DNA of 64,000 nucleotides from Montifringilla adamsi (GCA_017590115.1 JAGGNK010012003.1:3735041-3799040), one strand, 5' to 3'. Positions 33,801 to 47,800 are shown, counted from the stretch's first letter. Made by a program: numbers and translations. The notes: generated from the letters alone by a model not told the origin.

Positions 33801-36130
33801 CCAGTCATTCAAAATTCCTATGGTATCACTCAGTGCTCCTTGCAAGTACCAAGGCATATTTCTTGAACTTGGGGTTAAAAATAAGGCCCCAGCACTGTGT
33901 GGGAGCATGGGGGGCTCTGAGGAAGTGCCCCTCAGCCTTCCCTGTGACCTCCCACCAGCCCTGCTGGCTCCTGTGGGCAGAAAGGGGCAGGAATGGATTT
34001 GGGAACAGCTGATGGAGAGGAGGCTGAGGCACAGCTTCAGCTGCTCTCACCAAGACAAGAGCAGATGTTCCCAATAAAACATTGACTCCTCAGATGTGGG
34101 TGCCAGGCTGATAGCAAACAGCAGGAGGGCCCTGTGCTATTAGACCACAATGAAGGCTGGGGTGGATTCTCTTGTGTCTCATAAACACTTGAGTTTGGTG
34201 GAGCCCTCGAGTGCATCTTTGTCCTTTACCCAGCTGCCTGCACTGTGAAACCCACAGGAACTTCATATCTTTGAAACCTCTCCCACTCTGTCAGGCTTGG
34301 CTGAAGTTTGCATGTGGTTATTAGAGCAGAGGACAGGCAAGTGCATGTTTTATTGTTCTCCATCCCCCCCAGTGTGCTTTTTCATGTGTGTGCATATATC
34401 CTGCCGCTCCCAAATCAATTTGCTGTTGAATCCTTGCTTTAGTGTAATTTAACTGGCAGGGTTGGGAACTTGGAGGTTTTATTTTCTTTTTCTTCTGAGT
34501 TGTTTCCCTCTACTGTTTTACGAATATTCCGTTGCTCAATAACGGGAGGTGGAAAATGAAATCCCAAGATCATCTTTTAAAGGATGTTAATGACCATGAA
34601 TGTAACCAATATAGTTAATAACAGTCCAGGCAGAGATGGAAGACCATTCCCTTCTTTTGAGTAAGGGCCAACAGAGCTTTCTGATTATCCCTACTAGAGA
34701 GGGATCTGGATATTAAAGGATAAGTCATGCTAAGTATTTCCTTCTTAGACTCCTTATTCATTTATGCCTACTGGGTTTTGTCATCTTTAAAGGTGTTGTT
34801 TAGCCTGGTTTGAATTACTTTAAACCAAAAAGTTTTAAGAGACATATCTTTAATCCATGGAGATGTTTGCTAAATCCCTTTATTAAACAGATGGTGTTTT
34901 TCATCTTTAAGCAACATTTGGAAACAAAAGTAAAAATTATTCTTAATATGAAGTGTGAAAGGGAGGGATGAAGACTTCAGATTTCAGAAAGCTCTTGGTG
35001 GAAGCGATATCATGTGTTTGATTTCCTTGCACTTTTCTGAGTTAAACATTGGGAGGCTCAACAATGACGTACCATGTCATGGATCCCAGCATGGAATTCT
35101 TAGGGGGGAAAAAAAAAATTGTTTTCTTTCCATAAAGCAAAATCCAGTAGAAACCCCCCATATTTTACCCCTGGAGCAATGAGAAGGTAAGGAAGTATTG
35201 GGCAGAGGGAGAAACAAAGCCCTTTGGCTAAAGAGGCTGCTGCCTCCAGGTTTCTCTCAGCTCCACCTCTTTCCTTTGTCCCTGTATTCCTCAGTCTCCT
35301 CCTCCAGCCTAGCTGCCTCTTAACCTCATTAATACTTTGCTTTGATGGTCTTAAGTTCTTGACAATTTATTCCAGATGTTTGCTACTTTGAGTGAAATAG
35401 ATTTCCCAAATTTCCTGTTTACTCTTAATGTCTTTTGTCTTTTTCTTCTTTGAAAGTGTGACATTTTTTTTAACCTCTTAGCAATCCAGACATGTTAGTT
35501 CACTGTTCCACCCCCTCTTCCTCCTGGCGTCTCCTAAAGTTTGTGGTGCTTTCCACAGAATGCACACTCCTTTTTTGTTGTCTTCTTGTGGGGCAATCTT
35601 GATCTTTTTCACCTTCCTTAATTTTGCACAGATGAAAGTCTGACTCAAGAGTTTCTTAGGTGTGTTTGGTGTTGCTTTTTTCCCCCTATGCGTGCACACC
35701 CAGAGGAGAGCAAGAAAGTTATGGAGACAGAAAAAAAAAAAATCCTACTTTTTGACAGGCTCCAGACCGAATGTCCTTCAAACATGGGTCTTGCTTGTTC
35801 CTTCAGGTGCTTTCCAAGAATTTTCTGGAGTTTGAGTAGACAGAGTGGGCTGGCACTGCTCCTTAAGCTCAAGGTGTACAAGTTGTGGTTGCTGTTAACA
35901 GGGCTGGCACAATTCCCTGCACCAGGAGTGCAGTTGGAGCAGCACAAGTGACCTGGGAATGGCTGTGCTATTGGAAGTTCCCATTATAGCAATAAAAATG
36001 TGTCCATTTTAAAGTGGTTGTATGGCTTTAATTATTCTGTTGTTTTCTTTAAAAATAAAACCAAAAACGAAACAAATCTTTAATTGAACCAGGTTTTCAA
36101 GTACAAAAGCTGTGCCTAGACCAGGCCTTA
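30851..36130. other. Intergenic DNA, no gene recognised
   Basis: Ordinary-composition sequence with short A or T runs (31818-31829, 33432-33443, 35738-35750). 32880-33130 is GC-richer but has few CpGs. No exon, RNA gene or intact repeat is recognised; the pyrimidine-rich part 35270-35480 may be very old CR1 but is too diverged to call. Confidence 0.45.
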
Positions 36131-36215
36131 GGCCTCAGTCTTGCAGACACTTTCACAGGTGCTTAACTTTACCATTATGAGTAATCCTATTGATTTTCAA
36201 CAGCACTGCTCAGGC
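36131..36215. repeat. Ancient repeat relic related to the 12.5-kb palindrome
   Basis: GGTGCTTAACTTTACCATTA then GAGTAATCCTATTGATTTTC resembles the same hairpin family as 12497-12614 (family wording GTGCTTAACTTTAAG and AGTCCCATTGACTTC). Only part of one arm and the centre remain. Confidence 0.5.
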
Positions 36216-36924
36216 AATAAAGAGTGGATTTGTATGATCTGGGGCTTACCATGGGGTATATCAGAAGTCACTTTTCTGAAATTAATGATTACAGGGGTGT
36301 AAGAGGAGTGTCCAGCCCAGGATTTAGTTAAAATTAATAAGACTTTTGCTCACAGACTTCCTTTGAAGAATTTAGCTGTCCTGTCTGCTCCTTTTTTTTT
36401 GACTTTTGTTATGATAACCTTCAGAATAAATATTCAGGTAGGACTTGGTGTACTGTGACTTTCTATCTCTTGGCTGCTTGTAACATTCCATGGAGGCTCT
36501 TCCAAGTGTCAGTGCCTTCACAATGTCATTTTTGTGGTGTCTGACACTGGCTGAGCTCACTCTGTGCATTTCCAGCCTCTGGATCTCTCTTTTCCATCCA
36601 GTTGCCTGTTTTAAAGAAACTTGTGGCAACGTGACAGCTCTGAAACTCCTGTCGTGCTCTCAAATTGGGCTGAAAGCAACCAACTCATTCCAAAGTTATT
36701 AGAGATGCATGCTCATGCACACCATGATCATATATATGCAGTATTTTTGAAGGAAGTCAGGCAGAAAAAATAAAAAGTGATTTGATTAGGAATAGATGCA
36801 TTATAACGTTTCATGAGCATGAAAAAAATTACTTTTCTGTATGGCTGGTCTTACAAATATGCTTTGCCCCAACTTATCTCTTACCCCTCTTAAAAACAGG
36901 CATAAGGCTGCTATTTATGCAAAA

Positions 36925-37141
36925 TATTAGGGAAAGGTTGTTCCCCAGAGGGTGCTGGGCACTACTCAGGCTCCCCAGGGAATGGGCACAGCCCTGAGGA
37001 TGCCAGAGCTCCAGGAGAGTTTGGAAAATGCTCTCAGGGATGCCCAGGGTGGGATTGTTGGGGTGTCTGTGCAGGGCCAGGGGCTGGACTGGATGATCCC
37101 TGTAGGTCCCTTCCAGCCCAGGACATTCAATGTTTCTATGG
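36925..37141 (+). mobile_element. CR1 LINE 3' end, relatively young
   Basis: Clear CR1 3' region: GCTCCCCAGGGAATGGGCAC, CTCTCAGGGATGCCCAGG, GGGGCTGGACTGGATGATCC, GGTCCCTTCCAGCCCAGGAC and a decayed tail CATTCAATGTTTCTATGG. It is the best-preserved CR1 in the window and 5'-truncated, as usual. This subfamily wording is common in songbird genomes. Confidence 0.9.
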
Positions 37142-39734
37142 AATAGAGATGGACAAACCTTTTTGGAAGCCACAGAAGGAAAACTCCCCTTTTCTGTATT
37201 TCAACAATATAAGTGTAGGCTTGGCACCAGGGCTGAGAGGGCTGTGCCAGTTGCCATCACAGTGGGTGAGTCATTTCTGCTCAGGTGTTTGCTGGAGAAG
37301 GAAATCTTTGAGTTCTTAGAGAAGTACTTGGGGGGAAATGGGCCTGTTGTGTTAAAGCACCAGGAATCTGACATCCCAGCCAGTTTTGTCCCAGCTGCCT
37401 GTGCAGCAAATCACCAAAGGGAACAGGGATTTGACTCCATCCAGCCTGTCTTTCCCTTTAAAAGGACAATTTTAATTTAAGGAGTTTCAAAATAGGAAAA
37501 GAAAAACAACAAAACCCCCTCCCAGGTACTGAGATAAGGAAGAGAACATCCAGCTTCAGCTGGAGCATGCAGGGAAGGAATGTTCAGTGTCAGAGGGTTT
37601 GTTCTGAATGGCTCCAGTACCTTGTGCTGCAATCCCAGCTTCCAAACTGTTGTTCATGCTGCAGTTGTGCAGGGAATGCCACAGCTTTGCCTGGCAAGAA
37701 CCTGAACTGCGAATTTTGCAGAAATTGTGGTGAATTTCCATTGGGCTCAGCAGGAGCAGGTGAGCACAGGCTTGGCTGGATGCTGCCCTTTGGCACTCTG
37801 GGGTGCACTGGGGATCCAGGTGAAGATTAAACATCCCAATTTCTGTCACTGACTCAATAAACTCTTGAACAAGTTGCTTTTACACTTACCCATCTGATCG
37901 TCTTTGGAATAATTGTGGCACTTTGTTAGGATTCCTGGCACTGTGCAAGTGAGTGCTTTGCAGGCGCCTTCAAGACCCCCAGAAACTGCCAGGTACATGT
38001 TGATGACTTGCATATCCATTATTTTCCTGGCCTGTGTGGAATTTTCTTACCCAAATCCAATCTGTATTTAAGTTCACAGGACAAATGTCAAAAATTCAAG
38101 CTCTGAAAATGCTGCTTTTTCCTGCTGTTCAACAGCATTTGCTGCTGGTGTTGTTGTTCTGCCTCTGTTTTGGGGAGATCTGTGGGGCTTTGGAAGGGGA
38201 TAAAGGTTACAGTTGGTTTTTCTCCCTCCTGTAGGTTGTAAGACCAGACTCCTGGGTGTTGCCAAGAATCTTGTACCTTCCCCAGGGAGAAGGATGGGAT
38301 TTCTTCGTCTTGGACAGCCCCAGGGGCTGCTGCCATTGCTTTACTCCTTCTAAGTATTGTTCTTGGGGCACTGCCACTGCTATTGCCAGGACCTGAGGCT
38401 CCAGCTCAGCCTCCGCTTGCTCAGATGCCTTTTTCTGCAGCTCTCTGGTCACACAGTTGTTCACTGCAAAGCTGGGGCATGGGAGATTGGGCACTACTTT
38501 CTTAATTTTTTTCCTTCTCTTCACTGGCTGTTCACCATTCTGGAGATGAGTATAAAGGGAGACACACTGGGCAGAAATAATGTTTATTTTGGGAATGATC
38601 CACGAGGTATTCTTTCAGGCATAGCCTTTGGTTAGATTAGGACCGAATAGTGTGTCCATGTGAGGCCAAACCAATGAATTTGGGTTGGAAGACACCAGCA
38701 TCCCATGAGAAGATCTGGTGAAAGTGGAGGTTGGGTAGAAAAATGTCTTTATTGGGTTGTTGCAGCTGTGCAGCTGTTCTAGGATTTTACTGTTAGCCTA
38801 AAAAATATTTAATTCCTTTTCCATCTCCAAGATGCCCCCTAGGTCCTGCCTGCAAGGAGAAGGATCAGCCAACATTCTCCATGCAGGACCTTCCTCTGTC
38901 CTGTGTCATTTGGCAAAACAACAGATTCTGGTGGAATCTCCAGTGCTGGTTACAAAATACTCACAGTGGGCATTGAAACACACTGAATTTGCTAATATGT
39001 CTCTTCATAACTTTTATGTCTAGAAGCCCCAGCTGTGATCAGGGCCTTGTTGTGTGAGATGTTATGCAAATACATATTTTGTACAAACAGGATGATGAAA
39101 TCACATGGAAAACTTCATAATCAAAGCAGAAAAAGAGCAACAGGGGAAAGAAAAAGACCACATGAAGTTGGTTCTTCAGGGTCATGTGGTGAGCCACTGG
39201 CAAAGGCAGGAACAGCAGTGGGTCTCCTGGGTTCTAGGCTGGTCCTTATCTGCCATGGCATCCTGCCTCTTCCCAACCACCCCTGTGCTTTCCCAGTGCT
39301 CCTTTAAACTCTGCTGCAGAGCTGCAACACCGAGGGGGTTCAGATGATTCAATTTGCCCCTGGTTTGTCAATCTGCTCCTCTCTCCAGAGCCCTGTGGCT
39401 GCTCTGTGCTGCTGGGAACTGAGCTGGGCTTGTTTGGTTTCCAGAGAGGAGATAGAGCAGAGCTGGGATGCTGCAATGAACCCTGGAGATGCCATCCCAT
39501 AAAGAACTTGTGGTCTCATGCCAGGCTACCTGGCTTTAAATTGTGTCCAACTGCTTGAGCCAGGCAACTAAATACTTCTGAAGCTTATTAAATTAACCAG
39601 TTAGACCAAGGCAATATACAGGGTACACAGGCCAAAGAAAGCATTGTGGGTGTGACCTTTTGAAGGAGAATTATAGTTGCTGCTGATCAGGCTGTTACAG
39701 TAAATGTAGTGTCAGTGTTTCCATATTGGTCTCC
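37142..39734. other. Intergenic DNA with one unidentified long minus-strand open frame
   Basis: No recognised gene. The minus strand is open from 38539 to 38207 for 110 codons, starting just inside a plausible acceptor (TACTCATCTCCAG) and rich in Lys, Glu and Gln; see findings. At 38674-38695 a short GAATTTGGGTTGGAAG word hints at a CR1 tail on the minus strand, too short to call. Confidence 0.4.
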
Positions 39735-39790
39735 TTTTTTTTTTTTTTTTTTTTTTTTTTCATTTATTTTTTTTTTCTTTTCTTTTTTCC
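39735..39790. repeat. Poly-T tract
   Basis: A 26-base T run, CATTTA, then a second T-rich run. Read on the minus strand it is A-rich with an AATAAA just before the long A run, which could be the 3' end of a retrocopy, but no source gene is recognised beside it. Confidence 0.85.
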
Positions 39791-41527
39791 CTGTGTGAAA
39801 AGGTTTGCACCTCATGAAAAGGTTTTCATGTGCTGTGAAATGCAATGTGAAACCACTGAATCTTTGTTGCCTAAAGAACCTAATCTTTGTGTTACCCAAA
39901 GTATCTGTGCTGTTTCTACAGGGAAAGAGCAGTCTTTAAAACTGGGATTTGAACTGGGATTTGATGCCAGCCACCCAAACGTTTGGGGGAATACAGCTCG
40001 CATTTGATTCTCCCTGTTGTGAAAAGCGTTCCCTTTGGTTCAGCACTGGAGAGGTGACAAATCCCAGGGCCAGGTACCCCTGTGTGCTTCAGCTCTGGGG
40101 ACACGAACAGCTTTGCAATGTTTGTGATTTTTCTTGGGGTGGGGTGGCTGGGATGAGGGCAGGATGCTGCTGCATCCCCACGGAGGGCTCTGTTACTGGG
40201 CAGGCTCTGGCTCAGCCCACACAAACGTGCAGCACTTGATTAATCACCTTCATTATGGTCATATTCTCACCCAGCCGGGAGCAGGGCACTGTGCAGAACC
40301 AGCCTCCCTTTGTTTCCCCTGGAACTGCCAACCTGTTTCCCCAGGCCACACCTCCTTTCTAATTTGAGTGACAAAATTAGGGAAAAACTGGTTTGCATCT
40401 TGCTCTTCCATCCGCCTGGGCATGTCTGGGAATCCCTAAGAATGACTGAATTCAGTGGTTTAAACCATTTTCTTTTTTTTATTGCACGCCTCCCACAATA
40501 ACTCTGAAGTAGCTTCATAATGGAAATGCTGACACGACTCGATGGCCTCAGCCCCGGGAGTGTGTTCCACCTTCTATTGTTTGCCTTGGCCTCTGTAAAT
40601 TGTGTATTGCCTCAGTTTAATTGGTTAATTTAATAAACTTCAGCAGTGCTGTATCAGTTGCCTGGCTTAGCTTTTATCCACCAGGCTGATGAAGAAAGTA
40701 TAAGTTTCAAAAGCTTTCCTGTATGAAGTTAATCAAATAAAAGGTATCTCCTACTATACTTTGCATGTATGTCTTGGAAAGATGGCTTGAATTGACACAT
40801 TTTTACAATTAAAGCATTTAACAAAACCCTCTAAAAATCTTTTGTGTAGCTTAAAAAAGGGGAATATTGCACTTAAGGCTGTGTAATGCTTCAGAAGCCA
40901 CATCTGAGTGATACTGTGATAGATGAGTAATGTGATGGTTGACTCTCACAATTAAAAGGCAGATATCATAAACCTTTTAAATTTTTGGAAGTGAGTATAA
41001 TTTCTTACAATACCTTATGCCAAATGGTATTTTAGATGGACACTTGGGACTGCAGAGCAGGCAGAAAAGTGGGGAAAACACTATAGAAATTGTCAGAAGG
41101 TATTATGGAATGGAAGTCTTGCACTCCAGCCATGTGTGAAGCCTGGGTGACCTGCACTCATTTTCTGGTTCTGGCTGAAGCTCCTCACAACCACGAGCAG
41201 ACCCTTTAACTCCTCTCTGCTTTGTTCCCAGTTTTTCCCATTCTGAGAGTCTCATCAATTCCAGTTTTGAGATTTGGGGCTGGCGTGCTGCAGTGGGGCT
41301 TTTCCTTTCCTGAGCTGGAGGAACAAAGCTCAGTGCCTTCCCCGTGGGTGCAGCAAAGCCTCTTGCAGGGAGGCAGGGAGCCCTGGAGAGGCCCCATGTG
41401 AGGGAGTGCTTGTCTGTGCTCAGCACAGCCACAGAGCCCAACGCGCGTGTAACACGAGCGCATCTTTATCTATTTTAATCCACAGCTCCACCATCCCAAG
41501 ATTTAGGGGTATTCATCTATCAAGAAT
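39791..41527. other. Intergenic DNA with an old retroposon tail
   Basis: At 40685-40760, GATGAAGAAAGTATAAG, AAAAGCTTTCC and CAAATAAAAGGTATCTCC occur in the order seen in tails of old amniote retroposons (GATGAAG…CGAAAGCTT…AATAAAAGGTATCACC). This is a resemblance only. Otherwise no gene or repeat recognised. Confidence 0.4.
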
Positions 41528-41622
41528 GATTTAGATATACTTGATCATGCCTCAGGGCAGGGGGACAGCCTAGGTTACTTCTTGATATCCCTTCCAGCCC
41601 TGCTTTTTTATGACTCTATTAG
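41528..41622 (+). mobile_element. CR1 LINE 3' tail
   Basis: CAGGGCAGGGGGACAGCCTA, ATATCCCTTCCAGCCCTGC and TTTTTATGACTCTATTAGAT match the CR1 terminal block (gggcaggggg…, gatcccttccagccct…, ctatgattctat). 5'-truncated and moderately diverged. Confidence 0.75.
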
Positions 41623-41767
41623 ATCTGACAACAACAGAATCGTATACTTTGTTCCAAAGGCTCTGTCCATTAATTAGTACTTTGTGGTGCACAGCTCCTC
41701 TTCCCTTGAGGAGCTCTAAGAGGTTGACAAGTGCTAATTAAGTCCTACAAGAGCTGGTGTGTTGGGT

Positions 41768-41850
41768 AATTATTATTTTACAGGTAGAGAAACTGAGGTG
41801 CAAATGTAACCCACAGGAAGTTTTGGGACAGAGTCTCACTTCGATGCTTA
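41768..41850 (+). repeat. Ancient MIR/L2-like relic
   Basis: TATTATTTTACAGGTAGAGA then AACTGAGGTGCAAATG matches the well-known old repeat wording 'tattttacagatgaggaaactgaggcacag'. Short and diverged; such relics are rare in birds. Confidence 0.5.
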
Positions 41851-44800
41851 GCATTTTAGCTGCTTAAAATTCTGGCTGAGCTGTGCCTCTAGGCTGCTGT
41901 CCATGGAGAATAAGGTGGCGTTTCCCTCCTCCTGCCCACATCTGAGCCAGTCAAGGTTGTAATGGGCTCACCAGCCACATTTGGGCTGCATCAGAGGGGC
42001 ACTGCTGGTAAAATGAATCTGGCCTGTGTGCCAAAAATAAGTTTATTTTTTTCTCTATTCCATGCTTCCTGGACTTGCAGAATTACACTGACTTTAAAGG
42101 GGAGCTGCCCCAGAGCCTTGAATCAGCCCTCTTGTACGAGAGGGAGGTAACCTCTTGCAGTCCACACCATTTGAGTGTAATTTTCAATCAAACATTTGCC
42201 AGTGTAATTAGTCTGCTTCAGAGTTCTCCGGTGTGGAGTGACGCAGCCAAGTGGCATTTGAGAACTCTTGAAGAGGAAAGGGGCTAATTACTTTAGCTCT
42301 GGGTCAACAGCACCTCAGAAGCCAGACTGGGTCTCTACCTGGGTTGCTGCTGTTTGAAGTTCTCTGTTCAGCAGTGCCTGGCTAAAGGAGGGTCTCTGGT
42401 GTGGCTGGAAGTTTATTTTGTCCTGCAGCAGGGTCATTACCCATTCCTGTCTTTCCATCCGTGATATTGCATCCCTAAGAGAGATGACATCCGCTGATTT
42501 TTCCATGCTGCTTTTCCTGTGTCTTCTGCATCTCACAACACCTGTTTGCAAGGTTAGGTTTTGTGTAGAATTCCAGGAAAGCTCACCAATTCCAAAAATA
42601 ATATTTAGTGTCCTTAATCAAATTCTGTCCCAAAGACTCAGTGATTCCACTGACTGCTATGGGTCTGTGAAATCTGCACAGGGATCTGAATTTGATCAGC
42701 TGTGGATTCTGATGAAACAAACTTCATTCCACCACACCAACCCTCAAACCTCCCATTTGTAAATCATCCAGCTGAATTCCCACCTTTGGTCTACACTCAC
42801 AATTAAAGATCAATTTTAGAAAAGCCCTTCCTGGCTCCACCTGAAACACACATTAAATGTTGGCAAACCAGGAATGCAGGCCTGAGAGTACAAATTCCAG
42901 GGTGGTAGCAAATTTGTCCTTGATGTGCTGCAGAGGGGCTGGTTAGACAAGTTAAACTCCAATTAGCAGCTTTCGTGTGATGGCAATTTTGTCTTGCTGC
43001 CTCTGTCCAGCCCTGTCACGCTGCTGCACATCAATCCCCTCCCCTCCTCCAGGGTGTGGTCCCCATTAACGTTTGCACGCTGTAATTTGTGGTGCTGCTC
43101 AGGTTAACAGGACCCCATTTGCCAGCCTAAGCCATGCCTTGGTGAGAGGGTGAGGTGCCTATAGCAACCTGGAGGGTTTTTCCCATTCACACACGGTCTC
43201 TGGTAATCCCACAGGCCACAGGGGTGTGATGCAGCTTTGCACGGCAGCACAGCCTGGGAGGGAATGGGCTGGTTTATCAGGAGGACAGGAGGAAGTGGTG
43301 GGAATGAGCCCCAGAGATGTTTCTGCCTCATTTATTCTCCCTGATGAAAAGGTTTTCTTGACTAGGACTACACATTTGGGCTTTGCAAGTAATCTTGTCC
43401 CAAACTGTGCTGGATGTGCAGTATTCCCTGTGCTGTGTGTGTGAGGCTCCTGCCAGAGCAGCCACACCATGACTGGACAGATCACATCCACAGTGCTGCA
43501 CAGTCCCTGTGCAGTGCCCATTTTTGGGAATTCTGCCATAGGGTTGCAAACCTTAGAAAAACTGTTTGTGTCGTTGGGAACATCTCTCTCTGTATGGGAT
43601 GTTTCAGAAATGGGGCTCCTTTTCTTTCACAGGTGGCTCTGCAGAATGCAGAAAGGAGAGCTGGCATCTCCCAGCTCTTTCCAAGGAAGCAATCCCAACC
43701 TGTTCTGCTGGAGAGGCAGCAGCCAGCTGGAGAGGGATGGAGAAGCATTGGGAACAGCCCATGGTTTTCCCATTATTTCAAGCCAAGAAGGCTTGTGAAT
43801 GGACATTAGCAATGAATCCTCCCCCTTCTCCACTCCTTGTTGGCCAAACCTCCTAAACCTGTCCCATTCTGTTGTGTGTCCAAATTTGGAGCCTATTCCC
43901 ACCAGGACAGGCTGCATGTTATGGCTCTGCAGGAGGATGGGACCACTAAGGGAAGGTTCAGTGGTCAAGGGCTGCATTTGAGACCCTGGCTGAGCAGATG
44001 GAGCAATCCCCAGCTGCTAAGAGAGCAAGTCAGTGAGCAGAAATGTCCCTGAGCATTGCCAAAATGGCCAATGGATCCATATCCATGTCCTAGCAGAGCT
44101 GGGCATTTCAGCCTGAGCATTCATGTGGAATCAGAGGTGAAGGACTGGCAGGGGACAGCAGCAGAGCAGTCCAGGGGGTGTTAAACACCCCCTCTGACTG
44201 CAGCCAGCCCCTCTGAGCACATCCACGTCCATCTGGCAGGTAATTAGCTGGAGCTCTGGTGGAAGCATCAGTGAAGGGATCCCTCTTGCCACATCTCCTC
44301 ATAAAGTGACTACTCTAATTTTTGTGACATCCAGCTGGAGGGGCTCTGTATCTGTCGTTACAGACCATTAAACTCCTTCAGATCCATCTATATATTTTAA
44401 GTAATTTCTGACCCCTGGGTGACAGTGGCTGAGGGGAATCTGACTTTTTAAATTTATTTTTTAAAGGAACATTTTCTTGGATGGAACAAGTCAAAAAGTT
44501 TTTGGCGAAGGAGGGTGCATGTTCACAAGCTCCTGTCCCAGCAGGCTGGGCATGGACAAAATCTGCCTTCCACAGCAGCTTTGTATTTCCCAGAATAAAA
44601 CAAAATCTGTAGGATTGTCCCTGATCTTACTAGCAGATGGGACAGTTTTGTCTCCAGCAAGAATTCCTCCAGTTTCTTAATTACAATGGTCTTGATACAG
44701 GTAGGCACAAATTTTCCTGGAAGAGGCAGTAAGGAGTGGAAATGCTGCAGGGAATAAATAGGCAGAGCAGTCTGCTCCAAAAAGCTGCAAGGAAAATGTT

Positions 44801-47800
44801 TCTTAAAAAGCTCCTTGGATTCTGGAGAGATGGTGATAGTAGTGAAGGGACCAAAAAGGGGAATTGGTTCAGGCTGAATCAAATGCTGTTTGACTCAATA
44901 CATAATGCTTCCTTTCATTAAAGTGCCTGCAGTATTTTCTTGTTAATTGAAATTAATTTATTAATTTCGGTTTGAAAATGTGTAAGCACTTTCAGGCTGA
45001 TGACTTTTATTTTTTCAGCTGAAGTGACAAATCCAACATAAATTTGCAATTTATATACTTGTTTTCTTTGGGCTGGGATAAAAGTTAGAGCTGAGAAACT
45101 CAGCCTGCTTCTGATCTGGACAACACCTTCTGCCTAAGGATGCTTTCATTAATGAATAAAGGGATAAATAAGGGGAATCAAAGCCCAGGGAAGCAACAGA
45201 TGCTCTGTGAGGGCTGAGGATTTCACACAAAGAAATATTGAAAGAAATGGGCAGTGCAGATATGTTGAACAAAATTTTTTGTCCTTGTGCAAGGTTTTGT
45301 TATGATTTCTGTGATGGTCCTTCATGCTGAAGTGTCTGTAACAGTGGTGAGCTTCTGTAAGTTACCTGAGCTGGAGATTTGCATAAATAATAATGTATAT
45401 TTAACAAAGTGTGGGGCAGCAGAGGAGTAGGAGACCTGACCACTCCAAACCACCATTTTCAGGCCATCTTCATCCTTCACCTTCTAACCAGTGAGGTTAG
45501 AATGAGGTCCCAGTTTCTTATTAACAAGCCTTCCACCCCAAAAATCGTGCCCAACCTAATTTTTTTTTAGCTGAAATAAAGGGCAATTTTTTGCCTTTGT
45601 AGAACCTGGTATGAAAAGGTGAAGTATTCTTTAGTTGTTGTCCATAACATCAATATTTTCTTCTCGCAAAAGGACAACAGGAAAAGTTTACAACACTAAT
45701 TGTCAGTGGAAACAATTTTCTGAAAAAGGGGGGTCTGGGCTCAGCTGTTTAAATGTTTACTTGCTGGTGCTTGATTAGAAGCTAATTAGAGAAGTATGAT
45801 TTTATGTAGTTTCTAAATCTGTGAAATCTGGTGTCACTCAAGGATTGAGCTTGTAATTATATACCATGTGTGGGAAAAGTCCTATTGACAGTCCTCACTG
45901 ATGTCCAAAGAAACAGCTGGAGTCAGTGTAAACATCGGACTCTGTGCAAAGGATAACTCACTAGGGGCCTGTAGGATTTTTCTCTAATACATATTAAAAT
46001 TTTATATAACAAGTATGGTGTATTAATAGATCATATTTGTAAGTTACTATATAAACAAGTCTATAAATATATATTACCTATATATTAATTTGATTTCATA
46101 AACAAAACCAATGAGCTGAAACTTGAATTCCTGCTTCCTGAACTACTTTTTCTCTGCTAGAAACCTGGAGGCTTTGGGGTCTCTCCTGAGAGAGGCAGAA
46201 CATTTTTCTGGAAGATATTCAGAACTCAAGTGTAGATAACCAAATAAAAGTTGGATTATCAAAAGTGCGTGTTGTGTTTAGTACTTAATAACGCCGAGAT
46301 TTTTCTGGAAGCTGTTGTGGGGTGTCCAAGTGCAAACCCAGCTCCAGATCTCCAGCTCTGGTGCCATCCTGAGTCCGTGCAGGGAAGCGCCTTCCCCAAG
46401 GGCTCTCCATGCAAGCCGAGGTTTGGAGCCTCTCTCCACAAAGAACTTGTGTTGCAAAGCTTCAGAAATGACTGAATGTGCATTTCTGCTGTGCTTTAAG
46501 ACATTTCCTCCTGTCTAGAAATCTTCCACTAAGCCCCTAAAGGCGCAGAATTAAAAGAAGGTAAAAATCAGTTTGTGCAGGATGGAAAGGGAAGGGCAGA
46601 GGAAATATTATTCTGTAGGAAATCAAAATGCACCGACCTTCTACAAATCCAGAGCAGGAGAACAGTTTGCCAGTGACTCCCTAGTTTGGGAGAGTGATGG
46701 TATAATCACCAAACCCATTTTGAATTACATTTCTAAATAAAAAAGCGTTTTGTGCAGTTGCAGTAATTACTGGTTGCTCTCTTGCAATAGCCTGGAGAAA
46801 AGTAACTCATGCGTTTGACAGCAAACATGAATATGCTTGTAAAAGTGAGGGGAATGGTTAGGCTTGTGTGAGCTTGAGCTCTTCAGAACAGCCCAGGAAG
46901 CTGAACAGGCAGCAAGTCACGACTTAGGGCCTCGACTGGAGTCAAGGGGAGTTTGTTGGGATTAAATCCTGCAGGGGGAAGGCCCAGCTCATTTCCAACC
47001 TCCCCACTGCATGTGCACATTACACCCGAGACCCCAAAAAGCACAGGGATGTTTGGAAGGACAATTGTCACAGCCGTTGCAGCTGTGGAAAAACACAGCT
47101 TGGTTTCTTGGAAAAACTGGCTCTTGCTGTGGAAGATGGTGATTTGAGATTGTTGTCCATACCTCTGGTTTGGGTTTGCCTCTGACTTGCACGAGGGCAA
47201 CTTCTGTCCCATCCTGGAATTCCTGTAGGAGGAAATGTGATTTATTCATGGGGGAGAAAAGAGGGAGGATTGGGACAAATTGTGCAAATAGTAAAAATTT
47301 CAAAAAAGAAAACAGAAAGGTGATTCAGTTTGCTTCTTGCTTTGCATATGCTTACCCTGATTATTCCATCCAGTGAATTTGCAGGCATGAATTTTCAGGA
47401 GTATTTATGGAAAAGGCTTATAAGGAAATATGGCAAAGCTTGCACAGGGAGTGAATTAATTTCAAGAAGCTCTTTGTGTTGCTGATTCTCTTTTATACAC
47501 CTGAGCAAGGGACAGAGACACATTACGTGCCAATACTTTGGCAATTTGAATATTTTAGATTTTGTTTGGGCATTGGGAAGTTACAAATAGCAAATATTAG
47601 TTTACAAATTCTTCCTGAACTGTGGAAAAAATCCTCAAATGAAAGCTGGGAGGAAAAGCCCTACTGATTTGCTGGAAGTCTGTTGACCCAAGGGGAAGAT
47701 AACATGCTGACTTATTGAAGATGAGGTGTATGAAGTCTACTGAGAATTATAATTCATGCTATAGAAATTAAACATCTGATCTTTCCCCATTTTTCATTTG

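Noticed and set aside
38674..38695. Minus-strand CR1 tail suggested by GAATTTGGGTTGGAAG
   Set aside because: The match is only about 16 bases, with no ATTCTATG repeats beside it.
43159..43977. Cluster of overlapping open frames of 90-130 codons on both strands
   Set aside because: Several frames overlap at once without motifs, typical of moderately GC-rich non-coding DNA.
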